NCBI GenBank assembly: GCA_949752735.1
Contig: OX457036.1
Span: 83,323,005 to 83,387,004 of the forward strand
DNA from: Lumbricus terrestris
Taxonomy: Eukaryota; Annelida; Clitellata; Crassiclitellata; Lumbricidae
Reading direction: 5' to 3'
Length of the DNA: 64,000 bases
Made by a program: the position numbers and the translations under genes. Of this stretch, positions 46,896 to 58,523 are shown in pieces. Positions within the stretch are counted from its first letter, which is position 1, and every line of letters begins with the position of its first letter. The notes beneath the pieces were generated by a model. It ran no database searches, was not told the DNA's origin, and worked only from the letters and a program-made list of their open reading frames with translations.

Positions 46896-48300
46896 CAGGG
46901 TGGCTCCCAAAAAAATGTACCACCGGGAAAAATGCGATATATTCGCAGCCGATTGAGCTATTTCTGCGAAAATTTCACAATTTGAAGGGGAATGAATTTC
47001 CAACAATCCCTGAAAGTTTCATTTGAAACTTTTCATGTTTGCAAAAGTTACAGCTATTTAAACTTTCAACTTCGTTTTTTCAATTATCCGGAGAATCATG
47101 CTCCAATACATATGATTTCATTCAGATTTTTTGGCAAATGACAGCACACAAATTGATGATGATGTCATACGACCTCACTATCAGCTGTAAAGAAGCTGTT
47201 TATGAAGCAATCTGCTGGTACATGGTGATATTTTATAGATTAATGTATAAATTCGTGAATCCATTACTGAACGCAATGGGCAAAGTTTTTGTGGAAGATA
47301 AAGTGGGAACTCGGACGTTGCGTGAACAGAGACTGGGACATTGCGTTATCATAGCAAATATACGCAGTGAAAAGTGGAGCCTGAGCACATTGAAGGCTAT
47401 CTGTAAACGTCTTTATGTAACGAAGATCATATGTCGCAAGAGAGGCAGGAAGTGGTCGTTTGGTCTGACGGAAAAGAGCGCGATTTTCACGAAATTCGCT
47501 TCGTAATCGAAAGGGTCAAGTGCAAAGCACATCATGATTTCGACATCAGATATGCTGGCGTGTGTTACGGTTGCAAAAAAGACTGCATTTAATCCCAATC
47601 AGTTGGTTAGATGTCAAACTCATCGCTGAACTCTCTTACCCAGACTCATTGAAGACCAGGTATGCTGTAACATCTGGTTTTGTTTTCCAGCAGGACGGTG
47701 CGCCTGCTTGCTCGCACGGCAAGGTTGATTATGATGGCACTACCTTATTGCCATCAACTGAAGTAAATGTATTGGCAAAGATGACAAACAAACTCGCCAG
47801 ACCTTAGCCCTCTTGCTTGTCACGTCTGGGGAGCTATGCTGGAACGCTGCAAGACATTAAATTTTCATCCCAAGTTGGAGAACATTTGCTAGCTGAAGGG
47901 AGTCTTGCTGCCAATGTGGGATCAGTTGCTTCAGGGCCCGATCAACAAGGCCAAACTGAGCTTCACAAAAAGAATTCGAGCTTGTGTTAAGGCAGGGAGT
48001 GGACACTCTCATTATACCTTACAATAAACTGCAAAACGGAATTCTGAGATCGTAGTGAAAAGTGAAATCATTTGACATGGAAATCTAAAAGTGACGTACA
48101 TTTTCCGCGGAAATTTGAAAAAACTAAATTGAAAGTTTAAACATCTGTAACTTTGGTAAACATGAGAAGTTTCAAATGAAACTTTCAGGGATGGTTGGAA
48201 ATTCATTCCCCTACAAATTGGGAAATTTTCACAGAAAACATTCAATCGGCTGCGAAGATATCGCATTTTCCCCGGTGGTACTTTTTTTTGAGCCACCCTG
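46896..48300 (+). mobile_element. degenerate mariner (maT-like) with TIRs of about 180 bp
   Basis: The ends CAGGGTGGCTCCCAAAAAAA and the complement of TTTTTTTTGAGCCACCCTG are flanked by TA. Inverted similarity extends about 180 bp inward. Transposase remains on the plus strand: LREQRLGH...EKWSLSTLKAICKR (helix-turn-helix part, about 47310-47415), [13 protein letters not shown] (second Asp, about 47684), then SPLACHVWGAMLE and a C-terminus RIRACVKAGSGHSHYTLQ ending near 48027. Stops and frameshifts separate the pieces. Confidence 0.88.
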
Positions 48301-48693
48301 TATATCATACTGCGAGACAGTCGCCTAGCTTGCTGAACCTCCATTTAGGGTCAAAGTCAGCCTTTCGCCGGCTTAAGATGTACCGTATGGACCTCGGTAT
48401 AGATAGGGAGGAAGCTCCATCCCTTTCATCATCTGGATTTACGACCCTGACTTGTACACTGTTGACCTCTCTAGGGGTGCTCTGCAATTTTAGCTATTTT
48501 CAAATTTAGCATACGAGATCCATTCAATCTCTTGGGAGTTTCTATCACTCTAGGAAACCACTGCATGTGTGCAAAGTTCTGACATAAATGACAAAATGCA
48601 CAGATATACACATAAAAAATAGTTTTTTTCTCAAATTCAGGGGGGCAAATGCCCCCCCCTGCCCCCCCCCCAAATGACGTCCCTGCTAGTTTG

Positions 48694-48935
48694 GCAGGAA
48701 TCATATTCATCGATCCAGCTTCCGCTTAGGCAATAATTCGTTTCATCAATCCCGCTTCTGTTTAGGCAGGAATTATTTTTCATCAAAATCACTTCTATTT
48801 AATTAAAAATTATTGTTAATCAATCCAGCTTAGATTTCAGCGATATTGTTTTAATAAATCCCACTTCTATTTCAGTACAAATTATTATTTTTTAATCCGA
48901 CTAATATTTTTCAAGAATTATTTTCGTCATTCCGA
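48694..48935 (-). repeat. inverted-orientation array of the GAAGCTGGATGA motif
   Basis: Plus-strand units read AATCCAGCTTCYGYTTAGGCA with AATTATTTTTCATC spacers, the complement of the motif in the 3.8-kb and 45.1-kb arrays. The array begins left of the hAT at about 45760 (CAATCCAACTTCTAG), so the hAT inserted into it. Confidence 0.6.
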
Positions 48936-49977
48936 CTTGTTAGCTATCTGATAAACACTGAAACCCATGCAATGGCGAATAATTGAATACGCTAAAATGC
49001 ACTTTTCCCCATCACGACTTTGGTCCCTTAAGGGTGGCTAATGGACTCTATCCATTTGTCTTCAGTTTGTTAAAAAAGTATTAATTTTAGTTGTTTAAGT
49101 ACTATAAGTTGATTTCGTTACGTGAAGCAATAAAATTTGTGGTTAGGCCTATGGTTTAGCGTCGTTAATTATTCGCCATTGCATGGTTTAGGCGTTGTTT
49201 GAATAACCTACAAGTTTGTGTGCCTCGAATTGGTTAGGACGTCTTCATTTTTCATTAGGTTCACAGGCGCAATTTATTCGTCGCTATTCCTGTTTGATAC
49301 TAAGGGGTTCTGCATACTAAAGTTGAATATCGGCTGTAATAGCACCATGCTTCTAGTGATGGACTTGGCCTACAAATCTTGCCATCAGCCTCTCATAGGA
49401 TTGCAATTTTCACATGTTTGGCTACATGTACCGTAGGCCCTAATGTAGGCTAATCTTTTCTAGCAGCCACGTGCTGACGTGCATAACTAAATCAGAAAGT
49501 TGAATATCGGCTGTAAATCTTCTAGTGGATTTATAACAATAATTGCCATTGTAAGTTCATGTCTTTTTGGTGGCCCAATGGAGCAAAATCTATATCCATT
49601 TTTAATATTATGTGCCATACTCAAAATTTACTTTGTAGTGTGAATAGCCTAATTTTTATAACCTTTTATTTCATTAGACTAAAACAAAGGATTAAATGAA
49701 TGTATACAAAATGTAGGCTGCGTTTTAGATTTGTTCTGACGGAAGTCAATATTTGGATTTTTTTAGCACAACAAACTTGTGAGGTTTGCTAATGACTCAA
49801 TCCATACCAACTTCGAAGTGGATCAGTGTTCCGATTCCAGAGAAGCCTCACAAATCTTTTTAATGGCAAAAGTTGTTTGATAGCATTTCTATCAAACGAA
49901 AAGTCCCTGGTTTTGCAATAAAAGAACAAATTCAAAGTTCTCGGCTAGGTCAGAATTCATTTGTGGATAGTCATACA
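48936..49977. other. 5' flank of the zinc-finger gene
   Basis: Contains the inverted pair at 48965/49167, two copies of GTTGAATATCGGCTGTAA (about 49322 and 49499) and no recognisable exon. The reading frame of the zinc-finger ORF is open upstream of the ATG to 49864, so a spliced 5' exon could join there. Confidence 0.5.
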
Positions 49978-52115
49978 ATGGATAGCAAAAACGGCCTATC
50001 CAGAGAAGCGACGTACACTTGCAATCTATGTAAGAAAATGTTTAAGCACAGCTATTACCTAAAGAGGCACATTAGAAACCATACTGGGGAGAAACCATAC
50101 CAATGCCAACAATGTCCAAAAAGATATGCATGCCATCGTGAATTCAGGGATCACATGAGAACTCATACAGGAGAGAGGCCTTTCCAATGCCATTTATGTA
50201 AAAAGAGTTTTTCCTATTCTTCCTGTCTAAGAGTTCATGTTAAAATCCATACTGGAGAAAAGTCTTACCAATGCCAAATGTGTCAGAAACGTTTTATTAA
50301 GTTTTCCGATCTTCGACGTCACAAGAGAATTCATACTGGCGAGAAACCACACCAATGCCAGTTATGTGAGTTTAAAACTAACCAGAAGGGTCATCTAGAG
50401 AGCCACATAAAAATAAAACATTACAGTGAAAAATCATACCTCTGCATGGTGTGTAAAAGGTTTTTCTCATGTCCTTCAAATCTGAGACTTCATGAAAAAA
50501 GTCACACTGGAGAGAAGCCATACCTTTGCCATAAATGTCAGAAAGGATTTCCATGCTCTTCAGCTCTGAGAGTTCATGATAGAATCCATTCTGGTGAGAA
50601 ACCATACCCATGCCAGGTATGTCAGAAAAGATTCCTACGTGCTTCAGGGCTGCAAATACATGAAAGAGTACATACAGGAGAGAAACCATTTCAATGTGAG
50701 GCAACTGAGGCATGTCCAAAAAGTTTGTTTTCTCTGGTGCTCTGTGGGTACATGTTAGAGCCCATACTGGACAGAAACCATATCAGTGCAAGGTATGTCA
50801 AAAGAGTTTTGCGATTTCTTTCAGCCTACTGCGTCATCAAAGAATTCATACTGGAGAAAAACCATTTGAATGCCAGTATTGTGACATAAAAATGAATAAT
50901 CCAAGTCATCTAAAGAGCCACATGAGAAAACATACTGGAGAGAAACCATACCTTTGTCAGACATGTAAGAAAGCATTCTCACGTATTGTCTATCTAAAAA
51001 CTCATGAGAGAACCCATACTGGAGAGAAACCATACCAGTGTGAGTTATGTCAAAAAGGTTTTACCACTTCTTCCAGCCTAAGACGTCACAAAAGAATTCA
51101 TACTGGAGAAAAGCCATACGAATGTCAGTTCTGTGAGAAAAGAACATATACTAAAAATCATCTAGATAGTCACATAAGAACACATACAGGAGAGAAACCA
51201 TACATTTGCCAGATATGTCAAAAAACATTCACCTGCTCTTCAGGCCTCATATATCACCAAAAAAAACATACTGGAGAGGAACCATATCAATGCGAGTTTT
51301 GCCATAAATCATTCAAGCATTCTAGTAACCTACAGGTTCACAAAAGAACCCATACTGGAGAGAAACCATACAAATGTCAGATATGTAAACAATGGTTTTC
51401 GCATATTTCTTCCCTACACACACATAGTAGAATCCATTCTCGAATGAAATCTTACCAGTGCCATTTATGTTCAAGATCACTGTCATGCCATAATCTAAAG
51501 GCTCATATGAGAACTCATAGTGAAGAAAAACCATATCTATGTCAGCTATGTCCAAAAGTTTTTGCAAGGCCTTTTGAATTGAAGGTTCATATGCGAACCC
51601 ATACAGGGGAGAGACCCTTCAAATGCCATCAATGTAAAAGGATTTTTTCAAAATCTTCCAATTTAAGATATCATGAGAGAATCCATACTGGAGAGAAACC
51701 ATACAAATGCCAATTATGTAAGTATGAAACTACTGATAATGGTCCTCTAATGAGGCACATAAGAGTGCATTATGGAGAGAAACCATACCTCTGCCTGGTA
51801 TGTCAAAAGACGTTCTCACACAATTCACATTTAAGATGCCATGAAAAATCTCACTATGGAGAGAAGCCATATCTTTGTTTAGTATGTCAGAAAACATTTT
51901 CATACTCTTCAGCTCTGAGAAGTCATGAAAAAACCCACTTTGGTGAGAAACCGCACCTTTGTCAGGTATGCCAGAGAACATTTGTAAGCTCATATGAGCT
52001 GAAAAGACATGAAAGAATACATACAGGAAAGAGACCATATTTGTGCCAGATTTGCAAAGCATCATTTTCCCGATCTTCTAGCCTACAGAATCATGTTAGA
52101 ATCCATACCAGATAA
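49978..52115 (+). CDS. 25-finger C2H2 zinc-finger protein, interrupted by one frameshift
   Basis: The first in-frame ATG is at 49978. Eight complete C2H2 fingers (50017 to about 50690) are joined by HTGEKPY/F linkers; the ninth is damaged and sixteen more follow in the next frame to the stop at 52115. Each finger fits C-x2-C-x12-H-x3-4-H (for example YTCNLCKKMF...LKRHIRNH); fingers 11, 14 and 21 have variant centres and finger 18 is one residue short. No KRAB, SCAN or BTB domain is visible. In finger 9 the pair reads CEATEAC (Cx5C instead of Cx2C), and an A-run at 50718-50722 is one base short of restoring CPKKFVFS in frame. This is either a recent disabling deletion or a sequencing/assembly error. 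Such proteins bind DNA in the nucleus, often as transcription regulators; the target is unknown. Confidence 0.85.
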
Positions 52116-52345
52116 ACAGTCCTAATGCCAATCATCATAGTTATTCTCAGAGTGATCTGCTTCGCAAATTCACAATCATATCTTTAACGATCCGTAAAAT
52201 GTCGGGTTTTCATAAAGAAATCCTTCTGATTCCTTCACTGCATCATAAGGATTGTACCAAAAGCCAGAGAAAGTTATGCAAAATGAAAATTTGTCTTCCT
52301 CTTGAGGGTAAAAATTATTTTAAATTTTGTTTAAAAGGAATTCTG

Positions 52346-52351
52346 AATAAA
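52346..52351 (+). terminator. polyadenylation signal after the zinc-finger gene
   Basis: AATAAA 231 nt past the stop codon, in AT-rich DNA. Confidence 0.45.
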
Positions 52352-52645
52352 TTATGTGACTGTATATTTGGTACAACATAGAAAGACTTCTGAATGTGCT
52401 GTTGCAGGGACATATAAATATAAGCTACTCCTCCAGGTGGCCTGACAAAATGTCATGGACAAAATGATATAAATATAAACGAGGAAAATTTATTTTAATA
52501 ATTTGTAATCTCAAAATTGAGACAAAAGTGGTCATATCAAGACATGGTAAAAACCAGGGAGAAAGCTAATCTGACTACTTAACTACAGTACTTAGTACGG
52601 TACTATTACAAGCTGAATAAATTTTCAAGGAATGTCAATTAACTA

Positions 52646-54557
52646 TAGTCCGGTCTCTTAGCGGTCGAAAACATCGTTATTGTGCATTTTGGTGCTACAA
52701 GCAAAAGAAAGATATTTTTGAGTTCAGGAAGAAATTCTAAGAAAAGTGTGATATAGTGCCAGTGGAAAAAATGGGAAAAATTTTTCCACTTTTTTCCAGT
52801 TTTTTCCCATATGATTTTTTCCAGGAACATTAAATCATAATGTTGAAATAGCTCATAACAAGCTGAAATTTTCAGGATATGTATAGGAATATTAGTAGAA
52901 TGAGATACAAAAAGTGCCAAACAATCCTTCAAGAACTCTATCCGAAATCCAAGATGGCGTACAAAATGGCCGCCATTTCCCAAGGTCATTAGTCATCACC
53001 TGGAAAAAGCTCGTAAGAAGCCGAAATTTGCAGGATAGGCGTAGAAGTATGAGTAGAATAAAATTCCAAAAGTGCCAAGCAATCCTTCAGGAGCTCTTTC
53101 TGGAAACCAAGATGGCGTCCAAGATGGCCGTCATTTTACAAGGTCATTAATTATTACCTGAAAAATGCTCGTAACAAGCTGAAATTTTCAGGATAGGTGA
53201 AAGAATATGAGTAGAATAACATATCAAAAGTGCAAAACAATCCATCAGAAGTTCTCTCTGTAAACCAAGATGGCGTCCAAAATGGCCGCCATTTTTCATT
53301 ATTGTGTTAGTTTTGCAACCTGAGAAGCTGGAATCACAATGGAAGCGACACGTACCGTGGTTCGGCGACGAACATTAATCCCCTGGACATTATCCAATAT
53401 CCATCCTCCCATTTTACGTATAAAATTTTCAGGTGGACATGACTCGGGTTGACCCCATCTGTGCAGTTGGCCTATGTCTGCATTTAAGTGATAACGCTCT
53501 ATTAATATTGTTCCACCGTGTCATTCCTTGTAAGATCATGATGGTAAAAACCTGATATTGCTATTCAGATGTAAAGACAAGACTTGTTAGTTCGATCCAT
53601 TCTGCTGTTCCGTGGCTAACAATAAGATTATAGTTAGAGTCATTTAGGTTTAGCTTACATTTAAGACCTGTCAATGTTGTGTTCGTCTTACCTTAGCGAC
53701 CTTTTAATGCCGTTCGCATATAAAATTATATCTACAGTAAACATCAGCTGTGACGAACTTTGAACGATTACTGTAATAATTAAGTTAACAAACAAGCAGC
53801 AGAGAGATAATGTGCAGGGATTATGTCCAGGGGACTAATGTTCGTCCTCCGAACCAGAGTACGTGTCACCTCCATAGTGATTCCAGCTTCTCAGGTTGCA
53901 AAACTAACACAATAATGAAAAATAGCGGCCATTTTGGACGCCATCTTGGTTTACAGAGAGAACTTCTGATGGATTGTTTTGCACTTTTGATATGTTATTC
54001 TACTCATATTCTTTCACCTATCCTGAAAATTTCAGCTTGTTACGAGCATTTTTCAGGTAATAATTAATGACCTTGTAAAATGACGGCCATCTTGGACGCC
54101 ATCTTGGTTTCCAGAAAGAGCTCCTGAAGGATTGCTTGGCACTTTTGGAATTTTATTCTACTCATACTTCTACGCCTGTCCTGCAAATTTCGGCTTCTTA
54201 CGAGCTTTTTCCAGGTGATGACTAATGACCTTGGGAAATGGCGGCCATTTTGTACGCCATCTTGGATTTCGGATAGAGCTCTTGAAGGATTGTTTGGCAC
54301 TTTTCGTATCTCATTCTACTAATATTCCTATACATATCCTGAAAATTTCAGCTTGTTATGAGCTTCTTCAACATTATGATTTAATGTTCCTGGAAAAAAT
54401 CCAATGGGAAAAAACTGGAAAAAAGTGGAAAAATTTTTCCCATTTTTTCCACTGGCACTATGTCACACTTTTCTTAGAATTTCTTCCTGAACTCAAAAAT
54501 ATCTTTCTTTTGCTTGTAGCACCAAAATGCACAATTTTTCGCTAACATCCCGGACTA
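52646..54557. repeat. 1.9-kb palindrome (long inverted repeat, foldback element)
   Basis: The left arm 52646-53394 and right arm 53820-54557 are reverse complements over about 740 bp with few differences; the loop is about 425 bp. The arms end AGTCCGG/CCGGACT. Each arm contains three diverged copies of a unit of about 150-160 bp carrying CCAAGATGGCGTCCAAAATG, CAAGGTCATTA and GCTCGTAAC. The 78-aa ORFs found identically on both strands are palindrome artefacts. I could not settle the target duplication, so the element class is open. Confidence 0.88.
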
Positions 54558-56636
54558 CTAGCTAGTATAGCAAATACATGTATATTATGTATTCATTTCC
54601 TTTTTGTTGTAACTTAAATGTTTAGGCTTAGTTTTAGAGAATTTGGCACATTAAAAAGTGTGACTATTTGTTTCAGTCTATTTAGTTTCATTCACTTAAA
54701 TTATCAAGTTGAAATTATGAAATTTGTCTAATGTGGCCAATGATTGTTGCTAATTAGAACTTGATTCACTAGTCCAAAGAAATATATAATATCATAGCAA
54801 TTTGTTTAGATTGAAAAAGCATAATGTTGAGTTCTGCACAATGAGTGTGAACGAATTTAAGATTTTAGTCATTTATATTAGAAGCAAGCAGTTTTACTTG
54901 CACACACGACTGTTCATGCTTGAGAAAATGCGTACAACTTTTATGACCTTTGGTCATGCTATTTATTTCGTGTATTCTTGTCTAAATAATCACTGATTAT
55001 TTTTTGACCATGATATACTTTACCCGATCAAGGGTGTTTTTGTCTTCTGATTTATCTTCAGTTCCTTGTAAATATTTCTGTTTGACTAGATAGAGATTCT
55101 GATTGGTCATGCACTTTGTTGAGTTATGAGAACAATTTTAGTTCAATGAGGTAGCCTACTTTGATTGTATACTTCACTTGTAGTTTTTATTTTGGTGTGC
55201 TATAGTTCACATTACAAGTGTATGTTTTCTTGTGTTTTTATTTTTACTTGGTCACTTGTTTTGAGCTTATTATTAATCGTAACATACCTAAACTCAAACG
55301 ATGTTGTTATCGATCGCTGATGCACTCACAAACTAATATTTGCATGAAAGATGGTTGAATGCATAATAAGCAGTAGCATAATGTTAATAAAACTGTTATA
55401 GACTAATTATTATGGTTGGAGCATCATGAAAACCTAGTTAAGGACATTTTTCTGGACTAGATATGGCTAACATCAGCAGTCGCCTGGTAACATGATAGAC
55501 GTCACGTAGGGATATACCCATCCACGGTCGATATAATTATAGCAGTTTGGTAGTTGAATCTGATTCTGTGGCTCGTGTAGGTCTTGCGAAGACCTTAACA
55601 ATTTAAAATCATGTGCGTTCGTTCAAAACAGTCGATCGGGTACTAAGGCCTCCCGGTGAAGAATCCTAGTCGCTGAGCTATTTTAGAATTCGGAACAACT
55701 TATGTACTAGATCTAATTCAAATTTTACCTGCAGGTTGCGTTACTTGCGTAGGCCTTGCGAATAACTCAACAGATTGTCTATTTTTGTGTTCTTTTGGAT
55801 TGAATGATCAGTCTTGTTTAATAAATGGCATTGTTGAAACCAGTTCGGCAGTCTTCAGCTGGATCAGGGAAACAAAAACCTAAATGCATAGGACTTGAGC
55901 TCTGTATAAGGTCGGGTCATCCTGGTAAACTAGTTCGACCCGCTGACCGTTTTGAGTTGATGTGTGTGTGAAAGACTGAAGGTGTGACACCTTGCATGCA
56001 GCCAGAAAGTTGCGTGCGTGTGTTAGTTGGACATGGCGTGCATGAAAGGTTGTGTGTGTGTGTGTTCGTTCGTTATTGTCTATTTCTTCATTCTTCCAGC
56101 GGATATCCCTTTCGTCGTATGGTAGTTCCAGTTTATTAAAGCCGTTCATAGTTACCATTTAGTTGTAAAAACCAGTGAAATTTTATAGGGAAATCTCATT
56201 CCGGGGGAAAACTTCCCCCCCCCCCGAGACGTCTAGATTAAACACTGCCTGGGATTCGTCCACCATAGACCCATACGACCACGTTTACTAGAACCAGAGC
56301 AGGCCCACATCCCAGCACTGGTTTGAACCGATAGCCAAGTATGCTGCTCCGACCAACGTGACATTAATAGGGTCTATCAACTGGATCATTGTTGAACACT
56401 GGGCCTTTAGGCATGTCTATTGAACCTACAACACCACAGGGTCATTAGTAGCAACTGCTGGCTATAATTATGCAGGGCTAATAGCTCACTGGTGTGTCAG
56501 CAAACACTCAGTATGGAAACTTTGCAGTAAACAATTTATTCCCTGCACAAACTAGTCTATGAAGTACAGCGTCCAATACAACTAAACCAGCAGTGCAGAA
56601 GAATGTTCTCATGTTCTGGTACCCATCACCTGAGCG
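54558..56636. other. intergenic, nothing recognised
   Basis: AT-rich DNA without credible ORFs; short GT runs near 55960-56070 and a C9 homopolymer near 56215. Confidence 0.5.
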
Positions 56637-56802
56637 CAGTGGCGCAAGAATAGGGTAGACTGGGTAGACAAAGTCTAGGGGGCCCCCGAGTGTAGAGGCC
56701 CCAGAGGGGCCCCCAAGTTCCTAGTTACGCCACTGTAAGTGATAATACATTTCAATATTCACATTTTGTCTAAGGGCCCCCGAGTTCCTAGTTACGCCAC
56801 TG
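56637..56802. mobile_element. 166-bp hAT-type MITE (CAGTGGCG family)
   Basis: The ends CAGTGGCGCAAG and GTTACGCCACTG are flanked by the exact duplication CCTGAGCG (56629-56636, 56803-56810). Shares AATAGGGTAGA-TGGGTAGAC and GGGGCCCCCGAG blocks with the copy at 1487-1655. An extra internal GTTACGCCACTG at about 56735 shows a partial internal duplication of the end. Confidence 0.9.
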
Positions 56803-58523
56803 CCTGAGCGGAATGAAACAGAGAACAGTTCTCTCATCTAAGCTGACTGCAGTCATGGAGCTAAAGCACTCTCATCTCCTCATCCATCACTTCTTTTAAG
56901 ACGCTATGGTTAATAAAATCAACCACCAGGGTGCTCCTGTTTAAGTGTTTAATCAGGCTTCAAGTATACAACCAATAATTTCGTGCTCCTAAATAAGATA
57001 TTGCGGAATGCACAGAAACATGGACACATACGAATCTTCTATAATATGCTTTTATGCTTTACATACATAACTAATTGCATCAGACTGGAAATGTAGGATG
57101 AATCATCATCACCATCATCACCTTTGCCAATTTGTGATTCCGTCGCACAAAGTCAAACCTGGGAAAATACTCCAAATGATCAATACAAAATGAGAAATTT
57201 ACACAGCCCAATGATTCATCATAACATTAACCAGCATCTCTTAAAAGCACTATTTTGCAAGCACAGTAAATTGTTAAATACAGCAATTGCTGCATATTCA
57301 TTGTTTTGCATTGGGGTATATGGTTAGAACACAATATATGTAGGAGAACAAAAATAGAATCGAAAACCAAACAAAACAGACATTTTCAAATATCATGAAA
57401 CGACGTTCCTTCATCTTGATTTCAACTCCAATATTCAAAAATGGACGAAACAATTGCAAGTTTTCCACTTCTATGATTCCTTTTATGGACATTGAATCAA
57501 GGAGTTCTTTGCTTCTGGAATGATTAGCTCTTATGTCACACGAGTATTTGAGCATCAGGACCTCGTAGTGAAGAATACAGTTAATGGGTAACTTGTCTCC
57601 AGCAGACATGGCTTGTAACTGGGAAAAAAATTCATGGATGCCAGGGAAGACGTGGCTTACAATGACCTTGACAAGCATTACATCACACCCTCGAATGCAT
57701 ATTTCCAGTCCAGCTGCTAACAAGTTTCTCAATAACAAATACCAACTAAAGTATGACCCAACTTGTTGGCCCATCAACATCAGCTAAACACAAGGAACTT
57801 TGCAAAAATCACTTCCAAAAGCCAAAAACAAAGATCAGCCTTCAGTACACTGAATCAAACAAAGCAAGCAAAAATTTCAAAGCTCTATAAACAAGGCTCC
57901 AAAATAACTTCATCATGTCCACATGGCACAGGACATTGTACTTGCAATTAAGGCCAACTGATCAGTCAAGGCACAGTCACCCCAAACGCTGCCACAGCGG
58001 AGCACTACGGGCCTCACACACACACACACTATCTGAATGGCTCGATCAACACAAGTCCAGTGTTCTCTACGTGAGAGCGACAAAATGGGCAGATGATCTG
58101 TGTGACATTACAGTCATCACAACACTTTGGGGACGTTTATTCTTATCTAGAGAAGCTATGCTACACAAAAGCCGGAAAAAACAGAAATCCTATTAACTGC
58201 TCAAACTAGTAGCTCTACTATAGAATTCATATTTCAAGTCAATGAATAAACTTCTACAAATGTATGTTAGATGGGTATACTTGCGATTCTGTCAACAGTT
58301 CTGCTAAATATCGACAATCTATGAAAATTTTATGACCAACCAAAGCAGTTACTTCATAAATGTATCACAAGAGTCATATTTATGATCCAATGCAAATCCA
58401 AGTTTCTAAGAGTGATTAGGAATTTAATAGCATCAAAAAAATAGTCAAATATGTCTCTGCATGAATCGGCGATCATAGCAAGAGAATGTAGAAGTCGGCA
58501 AAATCACAGAACCCGGTCGTTGC
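56803..58523. other. region 3' of the myosin gene
   Basis: Probably includes the myosin 3' UTR. A 160-codon ORF on the minus strand (57780-57298) resembles nothing I know and may be chance. An AATAAA on the minus strand at 58141-58136 is a candidate myosin polyadenylation signal, 383 nt beyond the stop. Confidence 0.4.

Noticed and set aside
52639..54545. Paired 78-116 codon ORFs on opposite strands
   Set aside because: Identical or near-identical proteins arise because the two palindrome arms mirror each other; no known protein is recognised.
57298..57780. 160-codon minus-strand ORF
   Set aside because: No recognised motif or matching exon structure; it lies in the probable myosin 3' region and may be chance. 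Left as a note in the region entry.
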